Shown piece after piece: positions 25,201 to 32,163 of a stretch of DNA of 64,000 nucleotides. The stretch covers positions 107,453,816 through 107,517,815 of the forward strand of contig CM072801.1 in the NCBI GenBank assembly GCA_037013495.1, read 5' to 3'. Positions within the stretch are counted from its first letter, which is position 1, and each line of letters starts with the position of its first letter. The notes beneath the pieces were generated by a model that saw only the letters and a list, made by a program, of their open reading frames with translations, did no database searches and was not told the origin of the DNA. Made by a program: the position numbers and the translations under genes. Source of the DNA: Hippophae tibetana. Its lineage: Eukaryota > Streptophyta > Magnoliopsida > Rosales > Elaeagnaceae.

Positions 25201-27428
25201 GGTAGATTTAAAAGTGTACTAGATTTTGTCATCACTTCATTATTGTCTAGTTGTTCAAGGTACCCCTTAATTTCTTCATCTAAATCTTCTTCAACCTTTT
25301 CAAGTGTAAGAACGGTTTCAAGCTTGTCTTCTATTCTGGTTCGGAAAAAGGTGTTTTGGACAAGATTATCCAAAGGATCAACATCGAATATTTCATCGAT
25401 GGCAGAAATAGAAGGGAAAGGTGAAGAATCAAAAACTTTAAAATGAACAGTCTCTCCTAAGACTGTCATTGTCAAATTTCCATCTTGGACATCAATAATA
25501 GTTTTAGTAGTTGCCATAAATGGTCTACCAAGCAATATTGTGTGCTCTCTGTCCAATGCTGGATTTTCTTGCATATCCAGAACCACAAAGTCAACAGGTA
25601 TTATCAGTTTGTCTACCTGTACCAAAACATCCTCAACTATTCCCTCTGGATATTTAAGAGATCTATCTGCAAGTTGAAGGGACATAGTTGTGGGTTTTAA
25701 ATCCCCTAGATTGAGTTGTAAGAATATAGAGTAGGGCATCAAATTTATACTAGCACCTAAATCAAGCATTGCTTTAGCAACCTCCCTATCCCCCATAGTT
25801 ATGTTTATAATAAAACTTCCAGGGTCTTTCAACTTAGGGGGTAGTTTGTGCTGAAGTACAGCGCTAGAAATTTCTGATACTACTACTCGTTCATTCAGTT
25901 CATACCTCCTTTTCTTAGTGTTCAACTCTTTGAAAAACTTGGCATATGAAGGCACATTCATGATCACTTCTAATAATGGTAAATTAATATTTACTTTAGA
26001 GAGCATATTAAAAAGATCATTGAATTGCTTATCTTGTTTGGATTCTTTCAACCGGTGGGGAAAAGGTACTTGTATCTGGTGTGGTTCTGTTGTCTTTTGA
26101 ATTTTGGGGGTGTCAGATGACCCCCCAATGAGTTTTTCAGAAGGCTTGTTAAGTTTAACACTTGTTTCTCCTTTTTGCGAGATTTGAGTATCGCCTTCTC
26201 TGTTACCTGAACTACAAGGTAGATTGTTAGAGATTTCAGGTAAACTGGTATTGACTACCTTACCACTTCGAAGGGTTCTAACATCCTTTGCTTGTTCTGG
26301 TTGACTGGGCAACTTTCCTGGTTCTTTCTTTTGCATTTGTTCAGCCAGTTGCCCAACTTTAGATTCAATCCTTTTAACCGAAGCCTCCATGGTGTTCAAC
26401 CTTTGATTTGTCATCAATTGGTTGTCACGACTAACTTGAATAAAAGCATTCAAGCTATCTTCTAAGGTTGGCTTAAAAGATTGGCTTGGTGGGTAAGGGT
26501 GGTTGTTATCCAGCCTTAGTGTTGGATATTGGGTGTAGGCTGGGTGATTATAGGTGTTTGGATGATACCTTTGAAAAGATTGGACTTCCTCTATGGCATC
26601 GACACTAGAATCACAAGTATTTGAACAATTATGAGTACCATGCCCAATTGAACAACACACTTCACATACCTCTTGATTTGAAATTTGGTGGGAAGTGAGG
26701 AATTTCACTTGTTTAGTCAATTCAGCAAGTTGCAAGGTTATCTCATTATCAGAGCCGACTTCATTGACCTTTGCTTTCCTTCTACCACCTCTTTGTTGGG
26801 AATTAGAACCCAACAGCTCATAAAGATTATAGGTTTCCTCTGCGGTCTTTTCTCCTACAGCACCTCCAGCAGCATTATCAACCATGTATTGACTCTGTAG
26901 TGTCAATCCATCATAAAAGAATTGGTTTTGTAGCTGTAAGGGAAAGCTATGATTTTGACATTGAATGAAAAGGAGTTTGAATCGTTCCCAAGCTTCATGA
27001 AAGGGCTCTTCATTCATTTGAGAAAATGTTGCTATCTTTGTTCTTAGATCAACAGTCTTTTGATGGGAATAGAACCTACCCATAAAAATTTCATAGACTG
27101 CCTCCCAAGTTTTAAGAGAACCTGACTGTAGAGTAATGAACCATGACCAAGCTTTATCTTTGAGAGTGTAAGGAAAACACCTCATCCTAAGTTGATCTTC
27201 ATTAATTGCATGTAGTGGAAAGGTTTGGACAATAGCATAGAATTCTCGAATGAAATGCAAAGGGTCTTCATTAGGGATACCGTAAAAGGAAGGCAACAAA
27301 GAATAATGAATCTTTTTCAATTCATAATTCCTTGCAGCCTCTTGTAATTGGATACCGGAAGTTACATTGCCAATGATTGGCATTGTATATTCTTTCATCT
27401 TTTTCCGCCTATCTTCAGCATCTCCCAT
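22257..27428 (-). CDS. gag-pol: Gag-Pol polyprotein of Athila-type retrotransposon (intact, 1723 aa)
   Basis: One uninterrupted frame encodes all the replication functions. Residues about 30-215 are Gag (LLPSFYG, FFYDGL, NAAGGA). C255/C258/H263/C268 form a CX2CX4HX4C zinc knuckle for RNA binding. The aspartic protease has D556 in DLGAS. RT spans about 825-1090 with D939 in FLDG and D1003/D1004 in FMDD. RNase H has D1150, E1189, D1216 and D1259. Integrase has an H1364/H1368/C1396/C1399 zinc site, a D1431/D1490/E1526 catalytic triad with exact DD35E spacing, and a C-terminal GPF module (about 1671). All expected catalytic residues are present. The start is favoured by a strong context (AACAACC ATG GG). 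No frameshift or stop separates gag from pol, as is usual in this clade. The protein ends shortly after the integrase C-terminal domain. Plus-strand ORFs here are shadows. Confidence 0.96.
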   Translation of the reverse strand: MGDAEDRRKKMKEYTMPIIGNVTSGIQLQEAARNYELKKIHYSLLPSFYGIPNEDPLHFIREFYAIVQTFPLHAINEDQLRMRCFPYTLKDKAWSWFITLQSGSLKTWEAVYEIFMGRFYSHQKTVDLRTKIATFSQMNEEPFHEAWERFKLLFIQCQNHSFPLQLQNQFFYDGLTLQSQYMVDNAAGGAVGEKTAEETYNLYELLGSNSQQRGGRRKAKVNEVGSDNEITLQLAELTKQVKFLTSHQISNQEVCEVCCSIGHGTHNCSNTCDSSVDAIEEVQSFQRYHPNTYNHPAYTQYPTLRLDNNHPYPPSQSFKPTLEDSLNAFIQVSRDNQLMTNQRLNTMEASVKRIESKVGQLAEQMQKKEPGKLPSQPEQAKDVRTLRSGKVVNTSLPEISNNLPCSSGNREGDTQISQKGETSVKLNKPSEKLIGGSSDTPKIQKTTEPHQIQVPFPHRLKESKQDKQFNDLFNMLSKVNINLPLLEVIMNVPSYAKFFKELNTKKRRYELNERVVVSEISSAVLQHKLPPKLKDPGSFIINITMGDREVAKAMLDLGASINLMPYSIFLQLNLGDLKPTTMSLQLADRSLKYPEGIVEDVLVQVDKLIIPVDFVVLDMQENPALDREHTILLGRPFMATTKTIIDVQDGNLTMTVLGETVHFKVFDSSPFPSISAIDEIFDVDPLDNLVQNTFFRTRIEDKLETVLTLEKVEEDLDEEIKGYLEQLDNNEVMTKSSTLLNLPSSSSIKEANPPELELKDLPEHLKYVFLGEGETYPVIISSTLTKPQEKELIKVLKQFKKSIGWSIGDIRGISPTMCMHKINLEDGAKPVREAQRRLNPNMQEVVKKEILKLLEEGIIYPIADSKWVSPVHVVPKKSGITVVKNDKSELVPTRIITGWRMCIDFRKLNLYTKKDHFPLPFIDQMLERLAGHEFYCFLDGLSGYYQVPIAPEDQEKTTFTCPFGTFAFRRMPFGLCNAPATFQRCMISIFSDMVEKFIEIFMDDFSVFGNSFDDCLHKLTLVLERCIECNLTLSWEKSHFMVQQGIVLGHIISNKGIEVDKAKVELISKLPPPTSVKGIRSFLGHAGFYRRFIKDFSKISRPLCNLLSKDADFDFNNDCLTSFNTLKDKLTSTPVIMAPNWSLPFEIMCDASDYAIGAVLGQRVDKRLHVIYYASKTLNDAQMNYTTTEKEFLAIVFSLDKFRSYLVGSKVIVHSDHAALRYLLSKPNAKPRLIRWVLLLQEFDLEIKDKKGSENLVADHLSRLISDFNSLKDESNEDIVETFPDEQLFFIGPNPWYADIVNYLATGVLRPNTSYQDKKRFFKTIKDYFWDDPYLYKIGQDQVIRRCVPEEEHKSILTFCHELHCGGHFGGEKTARKILQSGFFWPTLFKDAHMFCAQCDRCQKTGNISKRDEMPLTSNLVVELFDIWGIDFMGPFPPSNGFQYILVAVDYVSKWVEAIPTKTNDANVVVKFLKDFIFSRFGTPRAIISDGGSHFCNKLFDGVLNKYNITHKVATPYHPQTSGLVEVSNRQIKGILERTVRPSRKDWAFKLNDALWAYRTAYKTPIGMSPYRLIFGKACHLPVELEHKAYWAIKELNMDLDKAGEKRVLQLHELEEIRNEAYENAKLYKERTKRYHDKRLVPKTLHPGMKVLLFNSRLRLFPGKLRSRWDGPFKIVQVSEHGVVELLDSKTQKTFKVNGHRVKPYVEEPNNIAEMDCIWLSNP

Positions 27429-27772
27429 GGTTGTTTGTAGTTGAAAATGATCCTCCTCCTATTGTGTATCAACATTTTGCTTTTAGTAGATATCTCTAAG
27501 AAATATTTATAACTTGATAAAACGTAAAAGCAAAAAGTGCAAGGAACCTAATATTTTTTTTATTTTTTTTTATTTTTTAAATTTAAGCGAATGGACAGAA
27601 TTTTTGAAACAAACGAATTTTATTTCATCTGAATTTTTATTACACGCAAACTAAAACAAAGGAAAATACAATAATGGGTGACCTCCCATACAGGACTAAA
27701 ATTTATCGTCTTCTAGTAAGACGTTGCTTGGAGATTGCAGAATGAAAAACTCAATGTCTCCTCTTCATTGAA
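27429..27772 (-). other. Spacer between the two Gag ORFs
   Basis: These 344 bp separate the upstream Gag stop from the Gag-Pol start. The upstream part holds a stem-loop/GGGAGG motif (27678-27723); the rest is AT-rich with an A/T homopolymer region near 27550-27585. A T-rich stretch ending in TTTCTTAG (minus strand, about 27496-27503) could act as a splice acceptor ahead of the Gag-Pol ATG. That is only a suggestion; no donor is identified. Confidence 0.7.
27678..27723 (-). other. Post-Gag stem-loop and GGGAGG motif, upstream copy
   Basis: On the minus strand CGTCTT-ACTAG-AAGACG forms a 6-bp stem, followed 19 nt later by ATGGGAGGTCACCCAT. This matches the layout and much of the sequence of the motif after Gag-Pol at 22199-22244. 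Loop and linker sequences differ, but stem, spacing and GGGAGG-N2-ACCCAT are retained. Confidence 0.7.
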
Positions 27773-29110
27773 TTAGTCTTTGCCTTTTAGCAAATGTTCA
27801 ACTAACTGTTCAACTTGAACTTCCACCTTTTTGATAGAAGCTTCCACAGAGTCCAATCGTTGATTGGTTTTAGATTGATTATCCCTACAGACTTGAATAA
27901 AAGAATTCAAGTTGTCCTCCAGCGTTGGTTTATTGGGAATGCTTCTTGGAATAGGTGGGTGGAATTGCTGGCCTGCCTGGTTTGAGCTTTGAGTGAAAGG
28001 AGGGTTGTTTTGCCTCCAGGAGAAATTTGGATGACTTCTCCACCCAGGATTATAGGTATTTGAGTTGGGATCAAACCTTGGTCTTTGTTGATATGCTCCC
28101 AACACATTGACCTGTTCAGGTCCAGTTGTTTCTCCTTGATATGGACAGGCTTCAGTACCATGTCCCATGTTGCTGTACAAACCATATTGTTCATTATTGG
28201 TGTTGGTTTGTGTAGCGAGAAGGGCAACTTGCTTAGTCAGTTGAACAAGTTGTTGTTGAACTTCATTACTGGAGTCGATTTCATGAACTCCAGCTTTTCT
28301 CACTCGGGAGCTTTTCTGTTGGGAATTAGCACCCAACATCTCAAAAAGGTTATACGTCTCTGAGGCAGTTTTTTCTCCTATTGCTCCTCCTGCAGCGTTG
28401 TCGACAATGAACTGACATTGTTGTGTAAGTCCATCGTAAAAGAATTGGTTCTGCAACTGCAGGGGAAAGCTATGATGGGGACACTGAGTGAGAAACATTT
28501 TGAACCTATCCCAAGCTTCATGGAATGGCTCTCCATCCATCTGAGAGAAAGTAGCAATCTTTCCTCTCAACTCTGATGTTTTTTGATGGGAATAGAATTT
28601 TCCCATGAATTTATTGTAAATGTTACCCCATGTCATCAGAGAACCTGGGGGAAGTGACATCAACCAAGCTTTGGCCTTATCCTTTAGAGTGTAGGGAAAA
28701 CATCTCATCCTAAGTTGATCCTCGTTTAGAATACCGAGGGGGAATGTTTGGACCGTAGCATAGAAATCTCTCATAAAGGAAAGAGAATCTTCATTAGGTA
28801 ATCCATAAAAGGAAGGAAGCATAGAAAAATGAATATTTTTAAGGTCATAATTCCGAGCAGCCTCTCCCAACTGGATAGCGGCAGTTGCCGTGCCAATCAC
28901 CGGTCTTGCAAACTCCTTCATCGTGGTTTCCCTCATAGGTTGGTTTTCCTCCATTTCTTTTGGTTCTAGTAAAGGATTAAGACTTGGTTCTATGTTTGGC
29001 TCAAAAACAGGTTGATGGGTAGAATCCAGTTTTGTTGACACTTGTTTAAATTTATGAAAATTATTTACATATGGTGTTAGGGGGTTTCCTAAGGATCTCC
29101 TACCACGCAT
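27773..29110 (-). CDS. Stand-alone Gag-like protein (445 aa), paralogue of the Gag in Gag-Pol
   Basis: This ORF lies upstream of Gag-Pol in the same direction. Residues about 84-265 align with the Gag of the downstream ORF along the whole capsid-like region ([55 protein letters not shown]), at roughly 70% identity by eye. The zinc-knuckle position reads Y309-X2-Y312-X4-H317-X4-C322, so the first two Cys are Tyr (codons TAT and TAC, each one G-to-A change from a Cys codon). It retains a segment NTYNPGWR.HPNFSW (about 352-365) that the downstream Gag lacks. It ends after a C-terminal helical stretch (about 405-440), where the Gag-Pol protein continues to protease. The start context is weak (T at -3, C at +4). 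Whether it is expressed is unknown; the frame is open over 445 codons, which argues against long neutral decay. Confidence 0.88.
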   Translation of the reverse strand: MRGRRSLGNPLTPYVNNFHKFKQVSTKLDSTHQPVFEPNIEPSLNPLLEPKEMEENQPMRETTMKEFARPVIGTATAAIQLGEAARNYDLKNIHFSMLPSFYGLPNEDSLSFMRDFYATVQTFPLGILNEDQLRMRCFPYTLKDKAKAWLMSLPPGSLMTWGNIYNKFMGKFYSHQKTSELRGKIATFSQMDGEPFHEAWDRFKMFLTQCPHHSFPLQLQNQFFYDGLTQQCQFIVDNAAGGAIGEKTASETYNLFEMLGANSQQKSSRVRKAGVHEIDSSNEVQQQLVQLTKQVALLATQTNTNNEQYGLYSNMGHGTEACPYQGETTGPEQVNVLGAYQQRPRFDPNSNTYNPGWRSHPNFSWRQNNPPFTQSSNQAGQQFHPPIPRSIPNKPTLEDNLNSFIQVCRDNQSKTNQRLDSVEASIKKVEVQVEQLVEHLLKGKD

Positions 29111-29885
29111 AGACTATTGTAAACGTAAATTTTAAAACTCCTGTCAACAAAATAAAAAATTTAGAGAAAATTTACATGTTATTTAATACAAAGCACTAAA
29201 CAAAACTAGTTAAATACTAAAAAAAAGAAATTTTTTTTTTTTTGTTTTTTTTTTTTAATTATTATTTTTTGTAACATAATTAGTATTAACCAAGAGTGCT
29301 CCCAGGAAAGAATGGTGGTGCAAACGGCTCCTTAAATACCATTCTCCTAGCCAGAGCAACGTTCCCAGGAAAGACTAGTGGCACAAAGGCTTCAAGAACT
29401 AGTCTCCTAGACAGAACTCCCTTAGATTTTTACTTTTCATGCTATTTAGTTAATTAGATATGAATTCAAGTAAATTTTTTTTTTTTTTTTTACTATTCAT
29501 GAACGGTAATTTTATTTTATTATTCACGCTTTATAAAATTTTTTTTTTGAAATTTAAGTTTTTGAATTTTTTTTTTTTTTTTTGAACGGTAATTTTATTT
29601 TACTATTCACACTATATTATTTCTTATTAACTTAAATTTTTTTTGAATTTTGAATTTTAATTTTTTTTTTTTTTTTTTTACTATTCATGAACGGTAAAAA
29701 TTTTTACTTCAAATTTCAAATTTCTAAATTATTTTACAATTAAAAAAAATTATTATTTTTTTTATTATTTTTTATTATTTTTATTTATTATGAATTTTGA
29801 AATTTGATTATTAAAATATCACGATTATTTACAGTAAAAAAAATGTTTTTAAAATTTTGATAAATAATTTAAAAACGCTATTCCT
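29111..29885 (-). other. 5' leader between primer binding site and first Gag ORF
   Basis: About 775 bp, extremely AT-rich, with repeated T/A homopolymers and several copies of a CTATTCATGAACGGTAA-like phrase (about 29492-29697). The only GC-balanced part is the pair of tandem hairpins at 29301-29410. I see no ORF of note. Retroelement leaders normally carry packaging and dimerisation signals, but none can be assigned here by motif alone. Confidence 0.75.
29301..29410 (-). other. Two tandem, covarying hairpins in the leader RNA
   Basis: Two imperfect repeats (29301-29350 and 29364-29410), each starting CCAGGAAAGA and ending CTCCTAG. In the first, AGAATGGT (29309-29316) pairs perfectly with ACCATTCT (29338-29345). 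In the second, AGACTAGT (29372-29379) pairs with ACTAGTCT (29398-29405). The stems differ in sequence at two positions but both arms changed together, so pairing is kept. An outer AGG/CCT pair extends each stem. Such covariation indicates selection on RNA (or single-strand DNA) structure. The location after the primer site suggests a packaging or dimerisation role, which is inference. Confidence 0.7.
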
Positions 29886-29903
29886 TCCCCGGCAACGGCG
29901 CCA
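29886..29903 (-). other. Primer binding site complementary to tRNA-Asp 3' end
   Basis: The minus strand reads TGGCGCCGTTGCCGGGGA, complementary to the 3' end of plant tRNA-Asp(GTC) including CCA (recalled from knowledge). It begins 6 nt downstream of the 5' LTR end. tRNA-Asp priming is known for Athila-type elements and agrees with the RT-based classification. It primes minus-strand cDNA synthesis. Confidence 0.88.
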
Positions 29904-30397
29904 AAAACTTGATGAACGAAAACCGGCATCGCCGATCTTCGCAAATACTTTGGTTTTAATATTTATAAAACTCTCGCAAGTGCACGAATCATTTCGAAGA
30001 AAATGATAAGTATACTCCCAAGGTCGATCTAAGGAAGGAATGTATGTGGTTTTTAATTTATTATTCAAACTTTTAAAAACGAAATTAAATCCTAAACATC
30101 CTGTCACGATAGTTTGGTTTTTGTGTTCCTAATCTAATAACATAAAATAAACATATATACAGATTAATTAAATATAATCTAATAACATAAAAATAAACAT
30201 AGATACAAATTCAATAAATAATTATCTAAAAATAAACATATATACGGATTCAATAAATATTCATGCAAATTTTTATCATTTATATTAGCGGAGTATTTAT
30301 GGATATAATAACTAAATTAATTATGCTTGCTCATATTAACTAGGTTATTAAAGATATAAATTGATATTTTATTGATTCTCTCTTTTTTATATAAATA

Positions 30398-30543
30398 CCA
30401 CCTTTGGTGGGGTTAGATATTCTTTGTTAACTAAACAAATCAATTAACACCTATGGGTGGGGTTGATAACTAATATGCTTAATTAAATTAATTCCTTTTT
30501 CTAAGAGATTGAAAATGAACCATTTAAATGCCACCTTTGGTGG
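30398..30543 (-). repeat. Three dispersed short hairpins in the LTR (CCACC...GGTGGGGTT)
   Basis: CCACCTTTGGTGG occurs at 30398-30410 and 30531-30543, each followed by GGTTAGA. A variant CACCTATGGGTG at 30448-30459 is followed by GGGGTTGA. All can fold into small stems with GGTG/CACC pairing. They lie in R/U5, so they would be in the transcript. Function unknown. Confidence 0.6.
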
Positions 30544-31134
30544 GGTTAGACAATTTAAACATTATTCAAGGTGTCCAAATTAAACTTAAGAATTTAATTA
30601 TCCGAGTACTAACTTTCAAGTTTTAAAACCACTATTGAAAACATGTTGTCAATACATTTTCACATAATAATTCTTATAAAAACTTTTGAAATAGAGTTTC
30701 ACTCTAACTACCGGGCGATTGTACCAACAAATAAAAGAGCACTACTCTAAATTAGACCGGATAACTAAACCTTAAAATCTAATTTTCGGTTTTAAGTTTG
30801 TAATGAAAAATAATATATTTCTCTCTAACATTCTTAATATAAAATCTTGAATAAAAACAAAATCAATTCATTTTAAAGATTTTTACCTATTTAATATTTC
30901 GCAAGCATAACAACGTCGTTATTACATCATTTTTACTAAACAGCTAGCATAGTTAAATTTAACCACAGACAAGTTGAATATAACATGTAAGAATAAAGCA
31001 TAAAAATAACTGTAAAGAAAATAAAATCCTTACAGAACTTCGACGCTATTCCCGTTGCTAGAAAACCTCCGAGCGGAATTTGCACTTCCATATATTGAAT
31101 CAAAAACTAAATTATTACAAAAACATTACAAGTT

Positions 31135-31275
31135 CCTCTCAAAAAGAGAAGAACACTAAAACTAAGAGAATTGAACTAAAAACTAAGAAGGAAACTAAGA
31201 AAAACTTAGAAACTAAGAAAGAAACTAAGGAAAACTCAAAAAACTAAGAAATGAGAGAAAGAAAGAAGAGAGAAG
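31135..31275 (-). repeat. Pyrimidine-rich CTTAGTTTC repeats downstream of the TATA box
   Basis: On the minus strand this region is CT-rich with many near-copies of CTTAGTTTC (plus strand GAAACTAAG) at irregular spacings. It lies just after the predicted transcription start. A CT-rich stretch at this position resembles the Y-patch seen around plant core promoters and may form the start of the R region. It otherwise looks like simple-repeat expansion. Confidence 0.65.
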
Positions 31276-31315
31276 TGTGGTTTTAAGGTGTGATTTGAAG
31301 TGAAGGGAAGGGGGG

Positions 31316-31323
31316 TATTTATA
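31316..31323 (-). promoter_or_regulatory. TATA box of the LTR promoter
   Basis: The minus strand reads CCTATAAATACCCCC, a near-consensus plant TATA box. Transcription would be expected to start about 30 bp downstream, near 31285-31290, marking the U3/R border. The upstream repeats and TGACGTCA sites are positioned as promoter-proximal elements. Confidence 0.75.
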
Positions 31324-31392
31324 GGTGAGGATGGAGAGAAAAAGTAGAGAAAAAAATGTTAAAAAAATGAAAAAACGCGTATTATTGATTGC

Positions 31393-31413
31393 TGACGTCA
31401 TTTGATGACGTCA
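31393..31413. promoter_or_regulatory. Paired TGACGTCA sites (bZIP/TGA-factor-type element)
   Basis: Two perfect TGACGTCA palindromes (31393-31400 and 31406-31413) are separated by TTTGA, about 70 bp upstream of the TATA box on the minus strand. TGACG pairs of similar spacing form as-1-type elements bound by plant TGA bZIP factors and respond to salicylate, auxin or stress. The position suggests LTR transcription may be stress-inducible; that is inference. Confidence 0.6.
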
Positions 31414-31445
31414 GCATGACATGGGGCGGCTGCACAGTACCGGGT

Positions 31446-31640
31446 ATGAACAGTACCGCGGCTGTACAGTACCGGGTATGAACAGTGCCGAGTATGAACA
31501 GTGCCGCGTCTGATGAACAGTGCCGAGTCTGATGAACAGTACCCAGTCTGATGAACAGTGCCGAGTCTGATGAACAGTGCCGCGTCTCATGAACAGTGCC
31601 GAGTCTGATGAACAGTACCCGTGGATGAACAGTGCCGCGC
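31446..31640 (-). repeat. U3 tandem repeats of ATGAACAGTGCCGAGTCTG type
   Basis: About eleven units with starts near 31446, 31462, 31478, 31494, 31513, 31532, 31551, 31570, 31589, 31608 and 31625. Spacing is 16 bp for the first three steps and then exactly 19 bp for six steps. Units alternate between GTGCCGAGT, GTGCCGCGT and GTACCCAGT forms. Short tandem repeats upstream of a TATA box in U3 typically act as enhancers. Open frames across this stretch follow from the repeat and are not genes. Confidence 0.85.
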
Positions 31641-31645
31641 GCTGC

Positions 31646-31702
31646 TGCTTGGGGCGGTGCCGGGCGGTGGGGCGCGGCGGCCGGGCGGCGCGGCGGCGCG
31701 AT
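31646..31702 (-). other. GC-rich patch in U3
   Basis: A run almost entirely of G and C on the plus strand (GGGGCGGTGCCGGGCGG and similar, with CGGCGG repeats), in striking contrast to the AT-rich surroundings. It is followed by four TTTTTGAC phrases (31709-31740). It is a local CpG-dense spot that may be a methylation target or act with the neighbouring tandem repeats. Confidence 0.75.
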
Positions 31703-32007
31703 TTTCGTCTTTTTGACATTTTTGACATTTTTGACCTTTTCGACCCATTTTGTCCAATTTTTCCATATTTGTTGACCTTTTCCCACTTATTTATTAATAT
31801 ATTTGTGATGTATTGCTTCAAGTATTCCTGTTTGAGTCTTTAAATTGCGTTTTTAAGCCAAAATACCTGAAAAACAATAAAAATACCCGTGATTCCGAAA
31901 AAGACAAATTTATATAAATATATGATAAAACATATAAATATATGTATTTTTAATCAATTAATGTGCATAAAATCATGGTTATTTTAGTGCTTTTTGAGCA
32001 CTCATCA

Positions 32008-32163
32008 ATACCAAATGATACGGATCTTTTATGCGACCAATTTTGGAACCCATGAACTCAAATGAATGTGAAAGATTGAATTTCTAAGAACAGGGTTAAT
32101 ATAATCAAATTTGAACAATTAAGAGCACGATTAGAAAACCAAGCAAAAATGTGCGACCAAACT
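32008..32163 (+). repeat. 156-bp satellite direct repeat flanking the retroelement, right copy
   Basis: Identical by eye to 20969-21124, offset 11039 bp, including the shared AATGTGAAAG variant. It starts directly at the LTR end and then continues into normal satellite (ATAAGACG), whereas the left copy stops here at the element breakpoint. Confidence 0.9.

Larger units (their letters stand above)
21125..32007 (-). mobile_element. Athila-clade Ty3/gypsy LTR retrotransposon lacking its 3' LTR
   Basis: A 10883-bp insertion interrupts the satellite. Read on the minus strand the order is 5' LTR, tRNA-Asp-type primer binding site, leader, separate Gag ORF, spacer, Gag-Pol ORF, 3' non-coding DNA. 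Assignment to Athila rests on the Gag sequence style (LLPSFYG, FFYDGL, AAGGA), the RT sequence ([27 protein letters not shown]), the DLGAS protease and the primer site. The 1723-codon Gag-Pol frame is uninterrupted, which suggests a fairly young copy. Oddities are a second upstream Gag ORF, no env-like ORF (many Athila elements have one), no 3' LTR, and a 156-bp satellite duplication at the ends. The left boundary at 21124/21125 is a breakpoint and not an LTR end. Confidence 0.93.
29910..32007 (-). repeat. 5' LTR (2098 bp)
   Basis: On the minus strand the LTR begins TGATGAGTGC (32007) and ends CGTTCATCA (29910). This gives a 6-bp terminal inverted repeat TGATGA/TCATCA with canonical TG...CA ends. 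The inner end sits 6 nt from the primer site; the outer end abuts satellite. A short stem-loop AGTGC-N7-GCACT (31986-32002) lies at the outer end. U3 (about 32007-31290) holds tandem repeats, a GC-rich patch, TGACGTCA sites and a TATA box. R/U5 (about 31290-29910) includes a pyrimidine-rich repeat and three CCACC hairpins. A minus-strand AATAAA at 30368-30373 is a possible polyadenylation signal, with low certainty. There is no partner LTR in the window to confirm the ends or give an age. Confidence 0.85.

Noticed and set aside
22947..26900. Plus-strand ORFs of 60-97 codons across Gag-Pol
   Set aside because: They are antisense shadows of an intact polyprotein with complete catalytic motifs on the other strand.
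27907..28363. Second-frame ORFs overlapping the upstream Gag (27907-28227 minus, 28085-28363 plus)
   Set aside because: They overlap the Gag frame completely and lack recognisable features.
29886..29903. Possible tRNA-Asp gene
   Set aside because: Only the 3'-terminal 18 nt match and no cloverleaf is adjacent. The position next to the LTR identifies it as a primer binding site.
29829..30107. 92-codon minus-strand ORF across the LTR end
   Set aside because: It covers the LTR end and primer binding site, which are non-coding by structure.
31382..31843. ORFs of 88-136 codons in the U3 region
   Set aside because: They span the 16/19-bp tandem repeats and the GC-rich patch; the repetitive peptides come from the repeat, and the region sits upstream of the TATA box.
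20969..32163. 156-bp flanking repeat as an ordinary target site duplication
   Set aside because: LTR integrases produce 4-6 bp; the length and the missing LTR require deletion or repair instead.
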